Assembly (NCBI RefSeq): GCF_030296835.1
Contig: NZ_AP027922.1
Span: 2,108,001 to 2,172,000, forward strand
Direction: 5' to 3'
DNA: 64,000 nt
DNA from: Pseudoalteromonas sp. MM1
Lineage (GTDB): Bacteria; Pseudomonadota; Gammaproteobacteria; Enterobacterales; Alteromonadaceae
The notes under the pieces were generated by a model. The model did no database searches. It saw only the letters and a program-made list of their open reading frames with translations, and was not told where the DNA came from. The number at the start of each line of letters is the position of its first letter. Within the stretch, counting starts at the first letter, position 1. This document shows positions 45,939-53,965 of the stretch, in pieces. The position numbers and the translations under genes are program-made.

Positions 45939-46991
45939 TTATTTAAACGAGTACCTAATAATACGTTTTAATACCGAGCCGTACTGTTTAAAAAAACCAC
46001 CTGTATGATAATCAATACCGTGCTTTTGCATAACGGCTTGCACTTGCGGGGCCACCTCTTGATAGCGAGAGGACGGCATATCAGGAAATAAGTGATGCTC
46101 AATTTGGCAGCTTAAATGCCCAGTTAAAACATGAAACCAATGCGATCCTTTAATATTAGATGAGCCTAAAACTTGGCGATAGTACCATTGCCCTTGCGTT
46201 TCGTTTATGCAGTCTTCTTGTTTAAAGGTTTCGGTGTCCTCAGTAAAGTGGCCACAAAAAATAATGGTTGAGGTCCATAAATTACGGATTAAATTTGCCA
46301 GTAAGTTGCCTGCTAATACCCATACAAACAAAGGCCCTGCCAATAAAGGAAATATCACATAATCTTTTATTAATTGGCGCGCGCCTTTACTAAAAAAACG
46401 CTGTTTTAGGGTAGAATGCGATACACCCCCTTCGCGGTTTTCTTTCTTTTTACCTATAAACACACGTTCCGCTGCCAGTTCGTGATACGACACCCCCCAC
46501 TGAAACAGCACACTTAAATTTATATAGGTAATAAACTGCCATACATTTTTTAAGCGCCATTTAAAATCATTACTTAAACGCAATAAGCCATAACCAAAGT
46601 CGCGGTCTTTACCAATAATATTAGTGTACGTGTGGTGCTCAAAGTTATGAACGCGATGCCAGCTTTGCCCATCGCAGGCAATATCCCATTCATAATGCTG
46701 CGAGTTAAGCTGCTTGTCGTTCATCCAATCGTATTGGCCGTGCATAACGTTGTGGCCAATTTCCATGTTGTCTAAAATTTTTGCCAGCGCTAATAACAGT
46801 ACACCCGCAACCCATAAAATTGGCTGAATAAAGCCCAGCATAAGTAAAATACGCCCACTCCACTCACATAGACGCTGCTTTTTAACAACCGAGCGAATGT
46901 AGTTTGCATCTTGTTGCCCTACTTTGCTTAGCGTATCCATTTTTATGGTATCTAAATCGTGGGCTAACTGATCAAAGTTTATGTTTTTCAT
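45939..46991 (-). CDS. Membrane fatty acid desaturase
   Basis: 350 residues with hydrophobic segments and the three histidine boxes of membrane-bound desaturases: HNVMHGQYD (HxxxH), HNFEHHTYTN (HxxHH) and the last QIEHHLFPDMP with upstream HWFHVLTGHLS. It would put a double bond in acyl chains (delta-9 type by family resemblance) to adjust membrane fluidity. Its start overlaps the end of the reductase gene (ATGA at 46988), which supplies electrons. Confidence 0.92.
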   Translation of the reverse strand: MKNINFDQLAHDLDTIKMDTLSKVGQQDANYIRSVVKKQRLCEWSGRILLMLGFIQPILWVAGVLLLALAKILDNMEIGHNVMHGQYDWMNDKQLNSQHYEWDIACDGQSWHRVHNFEHHTYTNIIGKDRDFGYGLLRLSNDFKWRLKNVWQFITYINLSVLFQWGVSYHELAAERVFIGKKKENREGGVSHSTLKQRFFSKGARQLIKDYVIFPLLAGPLFVWVLAGNLLANLIRNLWTSTIIFCGHFTEDTETFKQEDCINETQGQWYYRQVLGSSNIKGSHWFHVLTGHLSCQIEHHLFPDMPSSRYQEVAPQVQAVMQKHGIDYHTGGFFKQYGSVLKRIIRYSFK

Positions 46992-48034
46992 AGTTGTAAC
47001 TCCAAGTCGCTAACAGGTTGGCTTACACACAGTTGAATTAACTGCTCGCCATTATCACTCAGCTCGCCGGTTTTTAAATTACGCACCACGCCTGACTTTT
47101 TAATGCACTGACACTGATGGCAAATACCAATGCCACACCCGCGTTTAACTGGTAGTTGTTTTGCCTCAAACTGTGCTAACAAAGCGTTGTTAGCATTGAC
47201 GACATGAGCGGTGCTATTAATCTGTACGTTAAATAGGCTGTCGTCATTTTGGCTTGGCTGTGTTAAACCAAATGCCTCTTGGTAATAATTTAAATGGTGC
47301 TTTTTAGCAAAATCACTCACCGTTTTCATAAAGTTTGCTGGCCCACAGCAGTAAATATCTGGGTTTTCCCACACATTTACATGGCGTGTAATGTCACCTG
47401 ATTGCTCGCGAGTGAGCAAAAAAAATGAAAAATGCGAAAACTGATTTGCTAATGCACTTAGCTCATCTACACATTGGTGTGCTGCAGCTTTGGCATAATA
47501 AATTAACGATACTTTTTGTGTGGTATGTTTTAAATGCTCACTAATCATGGCAAGCATAGGTGTAATACCCGAGCCCCCCGCTATAAACGTTGTATTGTTT
47601 TGGGAATTTTTATAAACAAAGTCGCCACTAGACGCTGAAATATTACACCACTCACCGACTCGTAAAGCACTGCTTAAAAGGCTTGTAAAACGCCCTTGCT
47701 CATTAGTTTTAATTAATAAACGCACTAACCCCGTTTTTTTAAATTGCTCAGGGCTTGAGGCAACCGTAAACACACGGGTTAATAAACGCCCATTTATTTC
47801 TACCGTTAAACTAATATGTTGCCCAGCAATGTGTGCCTGCCAATGTTGAGTAGGCTTTAAGGTAATACTTAAAAAATCACCATTGTGCTGCGTCAGCTCT
47901 TCTATTTTTGCTCTATAAAGACCAGCACGCCACGCAGGCTTAACCATTTGCATAATGGGCTCAATGTAGCCTGCAAAGCTTTGATGGTGTAAAAACCACT
48001 TCGCAAATTGGTCTAATACTTTAGTAATCATCAC
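46988..48034 (-). CDS. Desaturase electron-transfer reductase: FAD, NAD(P)H and 2Fe-2S
   Basis: 348 residues. FAD region (about 40-140: AGQHISLTVEINGRLLTRVF), NAD binding (TFIAGGSGITPMLAMI, PDIYCCGPANFM) and a C-terminal plant-type 2Fe-2S ferredoxin with Cys ligands in RGCGIGICHQCQC and LCVSQP. Electron source for the desaturase that overlaps it by four bases. Expression is likely governed by the repeats at 48071-48115 just upstream. Start at ATG 48034. Confidence 0.92.
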   Translation of the reverse strand: MMITKVLDQFAKWFLHHQSFAGYIEPIMQMVKPAWRAGLYRAKIEELTQHNGDFLSITLKPTQHWQAHIAGQHISLTVEINGRLLTRVFTVASSPEQFKKTGLVRLLIKTNEQGRFTSLLSSALRVGEWCNISASSGDFVYKNSQNNTTFIAGGSGITPMLAMISEHLKHTTQKVSLIYYAKAAAHQCVDELSALANQFSHFSFFLLTREQSGDITRHVNVWENPDIYCCGPANFMKTVSDFAKKHHLNYYQEAFGLTQPSQNDDSLFNVQINSTAHVVNANNALLAQFEAKQLPVKRGCGIGICHQCQCIKKSGVVRNLKTGELSDNGEQLIQLCVSQPVSDLELQL

Positions 48035-48382
48035 TATTAATCTCTTGGATATTAAATATTGAATTTGAACTTACATGTGTACGCCCAAACTTCAGCGCAC
48101 AAGTGTACGCCCAAAAAATTTAATTTCAATAGTATTAGAGTAAATATTCAATTTTTTTAGTGCAGTTTTTACGCAGCGCCCTAATTCAAAGCAATTAACT
48201 AAAGCCTCAATTAAGGTGCAATAAATAGCTGTTTAAAATATTAAAACCAGCAATAGCGCTTTGAAGATAAGCCCTTTATTATTGAAATATATGGTTTTTA
48301 TTAAAGCGCTACATTTAGAAAAATCAGCAACAATATGCTAATGTAGGTATTACTTGCTTACTTATTGGACAGGACAACAACC
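48035..48382. other. Divergent promoter region of the desaturase and dehydrogenase genes
   Basis: Nearly 350 bases, AT-rich, containing two direct repeats (48077-48089, 48103-48115) near the reductase start. The rest shows no gene. Confidence 0.5.
48071..48115 (-). promoter_or_regulatory. Tandem operator-like repeats upstream of the desaturase operon
   Basis: GTGTACGCCCAAA occurs identically at 48077-48089 and 48103-48115, 26 bases apart. Each copy is preceded by a partly palindromic arm: GCGCACA-AG-TGTACGC for the second (6 of 7 arm positions match) and TTACA-TG-TGTAC for the first. Two phased TetR-type sites, FabR/DesT-like by resemblance, would suit control of an unsaturated fatty acid operon. 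Confidence 0.5.
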
Positions 48383-49531
48383 GTGTTTTTACCTATAAAA
48401 ACGATTGCTAAAACAGTATCCATGGCGTTTATAGCTGTACTCGTTTCAATGCCAGTGGCGGCTGTTGATTACAAAAACCTTGATGTATTAGCACTCAATG
48501 TAAAAGCCGTCAGTGTGGCTAAAGGAGTAACTATCCCCTGGGCTATTGAGCCGCTAAGTAATGGTGATTTACTTATAACCGAGCGAAGCGGCACACTTTA
48601 TTTATTGCCTAAAAACTCATCAACCTTAACTAAGCTCTCGGGTTTGCCACAAATTGATGCTAACGGGCAAGGTGGTTTACTCGATTTAGCCCTACATAGC
48701 GACGCAAACAATAATCAATGGCTTTACATAACTTACTCAAGTACCCAAGGCGCTAAAAGTGGCAGTAATACAGCCCTAATGCGCGCCAAGCTTAGTGACG
48801 ATCGCACTGAGCTTTTAAACACACAATTACTTTATAAAGGTGAGCATAACAGCACAAAAGGCCAGCACTACGGCAGCCGTATTGTGTTTGATAACCAAGG
48901 CTATGTTTACTTTTCTATTGGCGATCGCGGCGCGCGCGATAAAAATCCGCAAGACTTAAGCCGTGATGGCGGTAAAATTTATCGCTTACACATTGATGGC
49001 CGTATTCCTAAAGATAACCCGTTTGTAAATCAAAAAAGCGCTAAACCCGCTATCTGGTCATACGGACACCGTAACCCACAAGGCATGTGGTTTGATAAAA
49101 CAACACAAACGTTATGGTCTCATGAGCACGGCCCACGCGGCGGCGATGAGCTAAACATAATTAAAGCGGGCGCTAATTATGGCTGGCCGGTGGTTAGTTA
49201 TGGAGTTAATTACAGCGGTTCGTCGTTTACCGACATACAAGAAAAAGACGGCATGCAATCGCCCGTACTGCATTGGACCCCCTCCATCGCCCCTTCTGAC
49301 ATGTTATTGGTTAGCAGCGATAAGTACCCGCAATTAAAAGGCAAGCTTTTGCTATCGTCTATGAAGTTTTCGTTTTTAAGTGCACTGGAAATATCTAACA
49401 AAGGTGTTTCAAAGCAATATAAAATTTTAGAAGGAATAGGCCGCGTTCGCAGCTTAGCACAAGGCAGTGATGGCTATATTTACTTAGGCATTGACGGACA
49501 AGGTATTAAACGCCTTGAGCCTGACCTATAA
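48383..49531 (+). CDS. PQQ-dependent glucose/sorbosone-type dehydrogenase (GSDH)
   Basis: 382 residues from GTG 48383, behind AGGACA; a TTG at 48365 is in frame. A signal peptide ends near AVDY (AFIAVLVSMPVAA). The beta-propeller shows VTIPWAIEPLSNGDLLITER, GGLLDLALHSD, GSRIVFDNQGYVYFSIGDRG, SYGHRNPQGMWFD and HEHGPRGGDELN, matching soluble glucose dehydrogenase/YliI. It oxidises aldoses in the periplasm using PQQ; its physiological substrate is not known. Confidence 0.88.
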   Translation: MFLPIKTIAKTVSMAFIAVLVSMPVAAVDYKNLDVLALNVKAVSVAKGVTIPWAIEPLSNGDLLITERSGTLYLLPKNSSTLTKLSGLPQIDANGQGGLLDLALHSDANNNQWLYITYSSTQGAKSGSNTALMRAKLSDDRTELLNTQLLYKGEHNSTKGQHYGSRIVFDNQGYVYFSIGDRGARDKNPQDLSRDGGKIYRLHIDGRIPKDNPFVNQKSAKPAIWSYGHRNPQGMWFDKTTQTLWSHEHGPRGGDELNIIKAGANYGWPVVSYGVNYSGSSFTDIQEKDGMQSPVLHWTPSIAPSDMLLVSSDKYPQLKGKLLLSSMKFSFLSALEISNKGVSKQYKILEGIGRVRSLAQGSDGYIYLGIDGQGIKRLEPDL

Positions 49532-49672
49532 AACCGTTTGTAACCGCAGCATAGCAAATAATGCGTTTACCTTGTTTTTATTAACAAGGTAAATGCCCTT
49601 CGGCTAAAAGAACTATTTAGCTCTTTGTAGCGTATGGTAATGCTATTACTTTTATAAAACTAAGCGAGCTCC

Positions 49673-49870
49673 ATGTTTTCATTATTTAAATCAGACCCGA
49701 CAAAAAAACTACGCAAAGAGTACGACGCAAAACTTGAGCAAGGCATGCAAGCACAGCGTAAAGGCGACATTAAAAGCTACGCCATGTTAAGCGCAGAAGC
49801 CGAAAAAATCTGGAGTGAAATAGAAGCGCTTGAAGCAAAAAAGCCAGATAATACCAATCGTGTTAAGTAA
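49673..49870 (+). CDS. Small DUF6435/Lacal_2735-like protein
   Basis: 65 residues: MFSLFKSDPTKKLRKEYDAK and then EQGMQAQRKGDIKSYAMLSA and EAEKIWSEIEALEAKK. It is a short helical basic protein resembling the DUF6435 family of unknown function. Odd feature: its last codons (from GATAATACC onward) and stop are part of the 162-bp repeat copy B (49851), so the repeat appears to have inserted at the 3' end of the gene. Confidence 0.75.
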   Translation: MFSLFKSDPTKKLRKEYDAKLEQGMQAQRKGDIKSYAMLSAEAEKIWSEIEALEAKKPDNTNRVK

Positions 49871-50012
49871 TTAGACATTTATAGCGACGGATAAATAGAG
49901 TGATAACAAGGCATAAATTTCGACATGTAGTTGTTCTACATGAGAAATTTATAACGCAGTTAACGCTTTATTTAGCACGCGAGAGAGGCTAAATATTTAA
50001 GTCGATTGGTAT
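49851..50012 (+). repeat. 162-bp interspersed repeat, copy B
   Basis: Starts ATACCAAT and ends ATTGGTAT, the same termini and the same length as copy A on the opposite strand. The central hairpin is ATGTAG-TTGTT-CTACAT where copy A has ATTTAG-TTGTT-CTAAAT: one stem pair changed from T-A to G-C with both partners altered, the sign of a conserved structure. It overlaps the last codons of the DUF6435-like gene. Confidence 0.8.
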
Positions 50013-50432
50013 AAATATCGTGTCTGTACTGTTTTAAAAGTAGAAAGACGCGTTTAGTAAATAATTCATCACCTCGTTTTATAGCCTCCACCAGCCAAAA
50101 ACCACCTTTTATAATAGGCTTGCATAAACAAATGTACTTAAAGCCGTTACTTACGTTATCGCCACCGTGTTTTTAGTGAATATTAAATGATTTAAAAAAG
50201 GGGTTTAGCTTTCATTTTAAATCTTTAGCTGCTGTATTTGCTTACTTCGATGGCGTTTTTCCTCCTAAGTCAGAAAATGAGGATGCTTTCTTCTTTTTTA
50301 CCTGCTATTAGATAACAATAGGACTTAAAGTTTAAAGCTGGCAATGTGTTACAGTATTTGTTATTAATATTAAAAATAATAAAGAGGACATACTTTGCTC
50401 ATAAAAAAAGGAAAGTGTCCTCTGATAAAGTT
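50013..50432. other. Region upstream of the cassette array; no integrase seen
   Basis: About 420 AT-rich bases with no open frame resembling IntI. A 12-bp stem interrupted by a bulge (AGAGGACA around 50385-50393 pairing with TGTCCTCT around 50419-50426) precedes the first R' box. It might be an attI-like or regulatory element but I cannot identify it. Confidence 0.4.
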
Positions 50433-50439
50433 GTTATGT
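50433..50439 (+). other. First cassette boundary, R'-type box GTTATGT
   Basis: GTTATGT at 50433-50439 complements the R'' box ACATAAC of the first attC (50695). This is the left crossover (G^TT) of the first cassette and defines the array start. No full attC or recognisable attI lies upstream of it. Confidence 0.6.
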
Positions 50440-50445
50440 TCTTCT

Positions 50446-50700
50446 ATGAAAAATCATCACCAAATTGTTTTAACCAAATATCAGAATCTTATGGCACCTC
50501 ATGAGAAAATATTGGCTAGGTGGTTAACGGAAGAGTGGGATGGAGAAGGTACAGAGTTACCAAGTTGGTTACTAAACAAGATTTGGAGTAAATACCCTTC
50601 AAATTGCTTAAATGACCCATCGGCTCTAGCAAGAAAACTGTTCCTCAAAATTATGGAGAACAACAGGGGGGAAATATCTCTTCGGGAAAAACGAACATAA
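50446..50700 (+). CDS. Cassette 1: hypothetical helical protein
   Basis: 84 residues from ATG 50446, seven bases inside the cassette boundary; an upstream in-frame TTG at 50395 lies outside the cassette and is discarded. Composition is basic and helical: MKNHHQIVLTKYQNLM, EKILARWLTEEWDGEG and LPSWLLNKIWSKYPSNC. No domain is recognised. The stop TAA overlaps the R'' box of its attC. Confidence 0.65.
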   Translation: MKNHHQIVLTKYQNLMAPHEKILARWLTEEWDGEGTELPSWLLNKIWSKYPSNCLNDPSALARKLFLKIMENNRGEISLREKRT

Positions 50701-50811
50701 CAAACGCATTAACACTCGCTGCGCTCGCTAGGGACAAAAACACGTAGGCTCCCTGCGCTTCGCTTGGTATTGTAGCCTACGTATTTTTGCCCGTTATGCG
50801 GGCCGTTATAC
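50695..50811 (+). repeat. attC site 1
   Basis: R'' ACATAAC, R' GTTATAC. The long arms CAAAAACACGTAGGCT and AGCCTACGTATTTTTG form an imperfect palindrome; TCGCTAGGGACAAAAA is the usual spacer/L box stretch. 117 bases. Almost the same as attC 7 in its centre. Confidence 0.88.
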
Positions 50812-50825
50812 GACATGGAGACATT

Positions 50826-51254
50826 GTGCAGATAACGGATAATATTGAAAAATATGGATGGCAATTCCAGTATGTATTTGATGCCGAAGGGGATAGACCA
50901 AATTTTGCGTATACAATAGGTTTGTTCGAAAGTTATTCTCACCCTGAAATCATGGTATTCGGCCTGAGAAAGGATGTTATGCATACACTTCTTTCAAACA
51001 TCGCTGCTGAAATAAAAAACGGAGCGACTTTTAACTGTGATACAAAGTTTAGCGGCTTACTTAGCGATAACTTTGAAACAATGTTTAAAGAAATGCGAAG
51101 TGAATGGAAAAGCGAATATGCCGGTATTGCATTGGATTACTATGATAGAGAAATACCAATTTGGGTCTTGTTCTGGCCTGACAAGAATAATGTACTTCCA
51201 TTAGAAAACGATTGTGAGCTTACAGTTCAGGCAGAGGCTGTAAGTGTCGTATAA
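50826..51254 (+). CDS. Cassette 2: DUF4262-domain protein
   Basis: 142 residues from GTG 50826, with GGAG at 50817-50820. DUF4262 signature: GWQFQYVFDAEGDRPNFAYT followed by IGLFESYSHPEIMVFGL. No signal peptide. The 5' extension to TTG 50787 reads back into attC 1 and is not real. The function of DUF4262 is unknown; members turn up in mobile contexts. A stop TAA overlaps the R'' box of attC 2. Confidence 0.85.
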   Translation: MQITDNIEKYGWQFQYVFDAEGDRPNFAYTIGLFESYSHPEIMVFGLRKDVMHTLLSNIAAEIKNGATFNCDTKFSGLLSDNFETMFKEMRSEWKSEYAGIALDYYDREIPIWVLFWPDKNNVLPLENDCELTVQAEAVSVV

Positions 51255-51364
51255 CAAAACACTAAAGGCACTCGCGCTGCTCGCTGGGACGCTAACACAT
51301 AGGCTGCGTCACTTCGTTCCTAATTTTAGCCTATGTGTTATCGCCCCTTAGTGGGGTGTTAGGT
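51249..51364 (+). repeat. attC site 2
   Basis: R'' GTATAAC is the exact complement of the R' box at 50805 (GTTATAC); R' is GTTAGGT. Arms CTAACACATAGGCT and AGCCTATGTGTTAT pair. 116 bases. Confidence 0.88.
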
Positions 51365-51377
51365 TACCTTTGAAGTT

Positions 51378-51878
51378 ATGCGTAAGTTTTTAAATGTGAG
51401 CAAACAACGTCAAAAAGCACTGGAGAAACAATTCCCAAAGCTTATAGATTTAGCTCAAGCTAACGAAACGAAAGAGTATACTTACTTAGCAGTTTCTATT
51501 TTTGACCATTGGCTTAATCGTGACGAAGCAATGGAGTTATTAGGTGATCTTGATGCAAGCGAAATTTTGCGAAGAGCTTCAATATTTGAGGCCTTTAATC
51601 ACTTGTTATCTGAGCAAACAGAAATATTAACTTTTCGCTTTCGCGGATTAAAAGGTGACAAACCTAGGTTTAAATCATTCCTATCAGAACATGCGCAATC
51701 TATGTATTTGCGGCAAACTGATATGGGTATGTATCAAGTCATTCTTCCTAGATTAAATGCGGTCTACTTCGAAGGTTATGACGACACAAATGTGTTTTAT
51801 TTGAAAGATCTTAGTGTTAGACCCATCATTGAGTCTTGTGCTGAGAAAGTAGGCCTACATTGTTTGGAGCATTGGTAA
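51378..51878 (+). CDS. Cassette 3: hypothetical protein
   Basis: 166 residues, ATG 51378, 14 bases after the cassette boundary. Soluble and mixed alpha/beta: KALEKQFPKLIDLAQANET, AMELLGDLDASEILRRASIF and FLSEHAQSMYLRQTDMGM. It may have immunity-protein or toxin-like surface character but I recognise no family. Stop at the R'' box of attC 3. Confidence 0.65.
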   Translation: MRKFLNVSKQRQKALEKQFPKLIDLAQANETKEYTYLAVSIFDHWLNRDEAMELLGDLDASEILRRASIFEAFNHLLSEQTEILTFRFRGLKGDKPRFKSFLSEHAQSMYLRQTDMGMYQVILPRLNAVYFEGYDDTNVFYLKDLSVRPIIESCAEKVGLHCLEHW

Positions 51879-51980
51879 CCTAACAAACGCTTTAACCAAG
51901 GGACGCAAAACAGCAGGCTTGCGCTCCTTCGTCGCTAATTTTAGCCTGCTATTTTGCGCCGGTTAAGCGGGGCGTTAGCT
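51878..51980 (+). repeat. attC site 3
   Basis: R'' ACCTAAC complements its cassette's start box GTTAGGT (51358). R' is GTTAGCT. Arms with AACAGCAGGCT/AGCCTGCTATT pair. 103 bases. Confidence 0.85.
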
Positions 51981-51986
51981 GTACAT

Positions 51987-52505
51987 ATGAAAACTGATCA
52001 AACTTCTCAATTATTGTGGTTCATTTTTCTGATTCTAGGGATCTGGTTTTCAATCGAAACAGTGAGTAGAACTTTCTATGGTTTTGAGCTTGTGTTTTGT
52101 ACTGCTGTGATTGGTTTGGCTGTAGGGTTTATCATCCATAAAAAGCGTAATACGTCTGAATTATGGGATAGTTTTGTTGATAGAAGAAGCTTTTTTAGAA
52201 GCCAAAGAAGAACAACATATATGTTCTTTTGTCTGGCTGTTGTAGGTTTCTCAAGCTCATATATATTAGTTGGCGAGACAGTAAGTATAAATGTTGAAAT
52301 AACTGACAAAAGAGTCAGCAAAGGAAAATCGACTAGTTATATCTTGGCTATCGCTCCAGAGGATCTTGGCCCATTAGATTTAAAAGTTGGCGAAGATTTT
52401 TGGAACTCTCAATCCGCAGGAAACATACTCACGATTGAAGTTCAAGAAAATATTCTTGGTTTTTATGTGGTTACGGATTACAGTACAGCTAACAAAGCAA
52501 ATTAA
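51987..52505 (+). CDS. Cassette 4: small membrane protein
   Basis: 172 residues from ATG 51987, eight bases after the R' box; an earlier in-frame start lies inside attC 3. Three hydrophobic segments (LLWFIFLILGIWF, LVFCTAVIGLAVGFIIH, YMFFCLAVVGFSSSYIL) followed by a soluble C-terminal part of about 70 residues (VNVEITDKRVSKGKSTSYIL region, likely a small beta domain). Family unknown. Confidence 0.65.
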   Translation: MKTDQTSQLLWFIFLILGIWFSIETVSRTFYGFELVFCTAVIGLAVGFIIHKKRNTSELWDSFVDRRSFFRSQRRTTYMFFCLAVVGFSSSYILVGETVSINVEITDKRVSKGKSTSYILAIAPEDLGPLDLKVGEDFWNSQSAGNILTIEVQENILGFYVVTDYSTANKAN

Positions 52506-52591
52506 AAAGTGCGGACAAAAAACAGTTGGCTTTGTTCGTTCCTCACAAATTTTAGCCAACTATTTTTAGCCGTTTATTTGCGGCGTTAGGC
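52487..52591 (+). repeat. attC site 4
   Basis: R'' AGCTAAC is the exact complement of the cassette start box GTTAGCT. R' is GTTAGGC. Central arms AACAGTTGGCT/AGCCAACTATT. 105 bases; nearly identical in its centre to attC 5. Confidence 0.88.
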
Positions 52592-52605
52592 ACTAGGTAG
52601 ACACT

Positions 52606-53010
52606 GTGGATATTGAAGCAATCAAAAAAGAAGTATATAAAGCTAGAGAAGTTTTTGAAAAACATTGCAATCATATCAGCAAGACTTTTTTTGGTGACTT
52701 CCCATCAGCCTCATGTGGCCCTTCAGCTGACCTAATAGCAGAGTACCTCCTAAGCAAAGGCGTTCAAAATATTGAATATGTATATGGTGAGCGAAATGGT
52801 GGCTCACATGGTTGGCTTGAAATTGAAGGCCATATCATTGATATAACAGGTGATCAATTTGAGGAGGGGATCGAAGGTGTTTTTATTTCATCTAACCGAG
52901 ACTTTCACAACCAATTTTCGCCTCAAACGCGGAACGATAAACCTGGTGTAAATGGTATTCTTCGAGACCCTTATAATAAGTTCAAGGCGCTTATGGAAAC
53001 ACATGCCTAA
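52606..53010 (+). CDS. Cassette 5: papain-like-fold candidate protein
   Basis: 134 residues from GTG 52606. A Cys (SASCGPSADLIAEYL), a His (GGSHGWLEIEGH) and an Asp (IIDITGDQFEEG) appear in the order and spacing of a Cys-His-Asp catalytic triad of the transglutaminase/papain-like fold. No signal peptide. The idea of a small cysteine peptidase or related hydrolase is inference from motif spacing only. Confidence 0.6.
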   Translation: MDIEAIKKEVYKAREVFEKHCNHISKTFFGDFPSASCGPSADLIAEYLLSKGVQNIEYVYGERNGGSHGWLEIEGHIIDITGDQFEEGIEGVFISSNRDFHNQFSPQTRNDKPGVNGILRDPYNKFKALMETHA

Positions 53011-53108
53011 CAAAACAAATTAAAAATGCGGACAAAAAACAGTTGGCTTTGTTCGTACCTCACAAATTATAGCCAACTATTTTTAGCCGTTTATTTGCGG
53101 CGTTAGGT
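53005..53108 (+). repeat. attC site 5
   Basis: R'' GCCTAAC complements the cassette start box GTTAGGC. R' is GTTAGGT. Centre is almost the same as attC 4. 104 bases. Confidence 0.88.
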
Positions 53109-53118
53109 GTCATCAATA

Positions 53119-53334
53119 ATGAAAAACAATGTGGTTCATCAATACACGTACTTGTTTTCTCAAATTAGTAGAATGACCGAGGTTCTTTTTAAGCATGATT
53201 CAGGTGAGCACCTACTGAATGAACAGGAAAGAGCGGCGCTAATCAAAATAAGAAAGAATGAATTTGAAAAGCTAACCAGAATAATGAGTGAGTATCCTGA
53301 TGCACACGAATGGTATCGGGAGTATCAAAAATGA
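53119..53334 (+). CDS. Cassette 6: short helical protein
   Basis: 71 residues from ATG 53119. Helical, charged: YLFSQISRMTEVLFKHDSGE, then NEFEKLTRIMSEYPDAHEWY. No recognised domain. The in-frame GTG at 53107 overlaps the R' box and is less likely. Confidence 0.6.
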   Translation: MKNNVVHQYTYLFSQISRMTEVLFKHDSGEHLLNEQERAALIKIRKNEFEKLTRIMSEYPDAHEWYREYQK

Positions 53335-53356
53335 CTTTCTTCGAGTCAGCATTGAC

Positions 53357-53464
53357 ACCTAACAACTCAATAAACTCACTCACTTCGTTCGCTGGGACGC
53401 ATACACGCAGGGCGGCTTCGCCATTATGCCCTACGTGCCTGCGCCCGTTATTGAAAAGTTAGGT
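53357..53464 (+). repeat. attC site 6
   Basis: R'' ACCTAAC, R' GTTAGGT. The centre, GGGACGCATACACGCAGGGC...GCCCTACGTGCCTGCGCCCG, forms the imperfect stem. 108 bases. Confidence 0.85.
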
Positions 53465-53473
53465 GCTACCTCG

Positions 53474-53830
53474 ATGGATAACTTTCCAGAATTGCATGAC
53501 TTAATTGGTTTCTTCGAAGTGGAACCGGTGATCGAAGACAGAGACGTACCTTGGTTCTATAGCAAGTTGGTTTTCAGAACTATACGCGAGCACAATAAGA
53601 TCTACTTCGCTATTGAGCCGGGTCACGGAAAAGTTGTCTTTATCTGGGAAAGCTCAAATGAGCTAATCGCATCGTTAAATCTTGAAAATGTAACAGCGTT
53701 GCTATTATTCACAGAAAGTGGCACAGAGAAGCTTTTGGCAAAATTTGCTCCTTCTACAAATCAATTAGATTTTGAGCTTCAATTAAAGCCTACTATTCAT
53801 ATCAAATGGGGAAATGAGCGTGCAATGTAA
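53474..53830 (+). CDS. Cassette 7: hypothetical soluble protein
   Basis: 118 residues from ATG 53474, ten bases past the R' box; an upstream in-frame ATG at 53426 lies within attC 6. Sequence such as ELHDLIGFFEVEPVIEDRDV and VPWFYSKLVFRTIREHNKIY with a repeated beta character (KIYFAIEPGHGKVVFIWESS). No family recognised. Confidence 0.65.
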   Translation: MDNFPELHDLIGFFEVEPVIEDRDVPWFYSKLVFRTIREHNKIYFAIEPGHGKVVFIWESSNELIASLNLENVTALLLFTESGTEKLLAKFAPSTNQLDFELQLKPTIHIKWGNERAM

Positions 53831-53833
53831 CGC

Positions 53834-53950
53834 ACCTAACAATCGCATAAACTCGCTCGCAAGCTTGCTGGGACAAAAACACGTAGGCTCCCTTCGCTTC
53901 GCTCAGTATTATAGCCTACGTATTTTTGCCCGTTATGCGGGCCGTTAACC
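53834..53950 (+). repeat. attC site 7
   Basis: R'' ACCTAAC, R' GTTAACC. The arm AAAAACACGTAGGCT/AGCCTACGTATTTTT and following CGTTATGCGGGCCGTTA match attC 1 closely. 117 bases. Confidence 0.88.
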
Positions 53951-53965
53951 ATATGTAGGAGCATC

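Noticed and set aside
50013..50432. Search for an intI gene or a pseudogene next to the first cassette
   Set aside because: No frame with tyrosine recombinase motifs is present and the region is too short for the gene.
50395..50445. Upstream TTG start for the first cassette gene
   Set aside because: It lies outside the cassette boundary at 50433; the ATG at 50446 is inside and fits.
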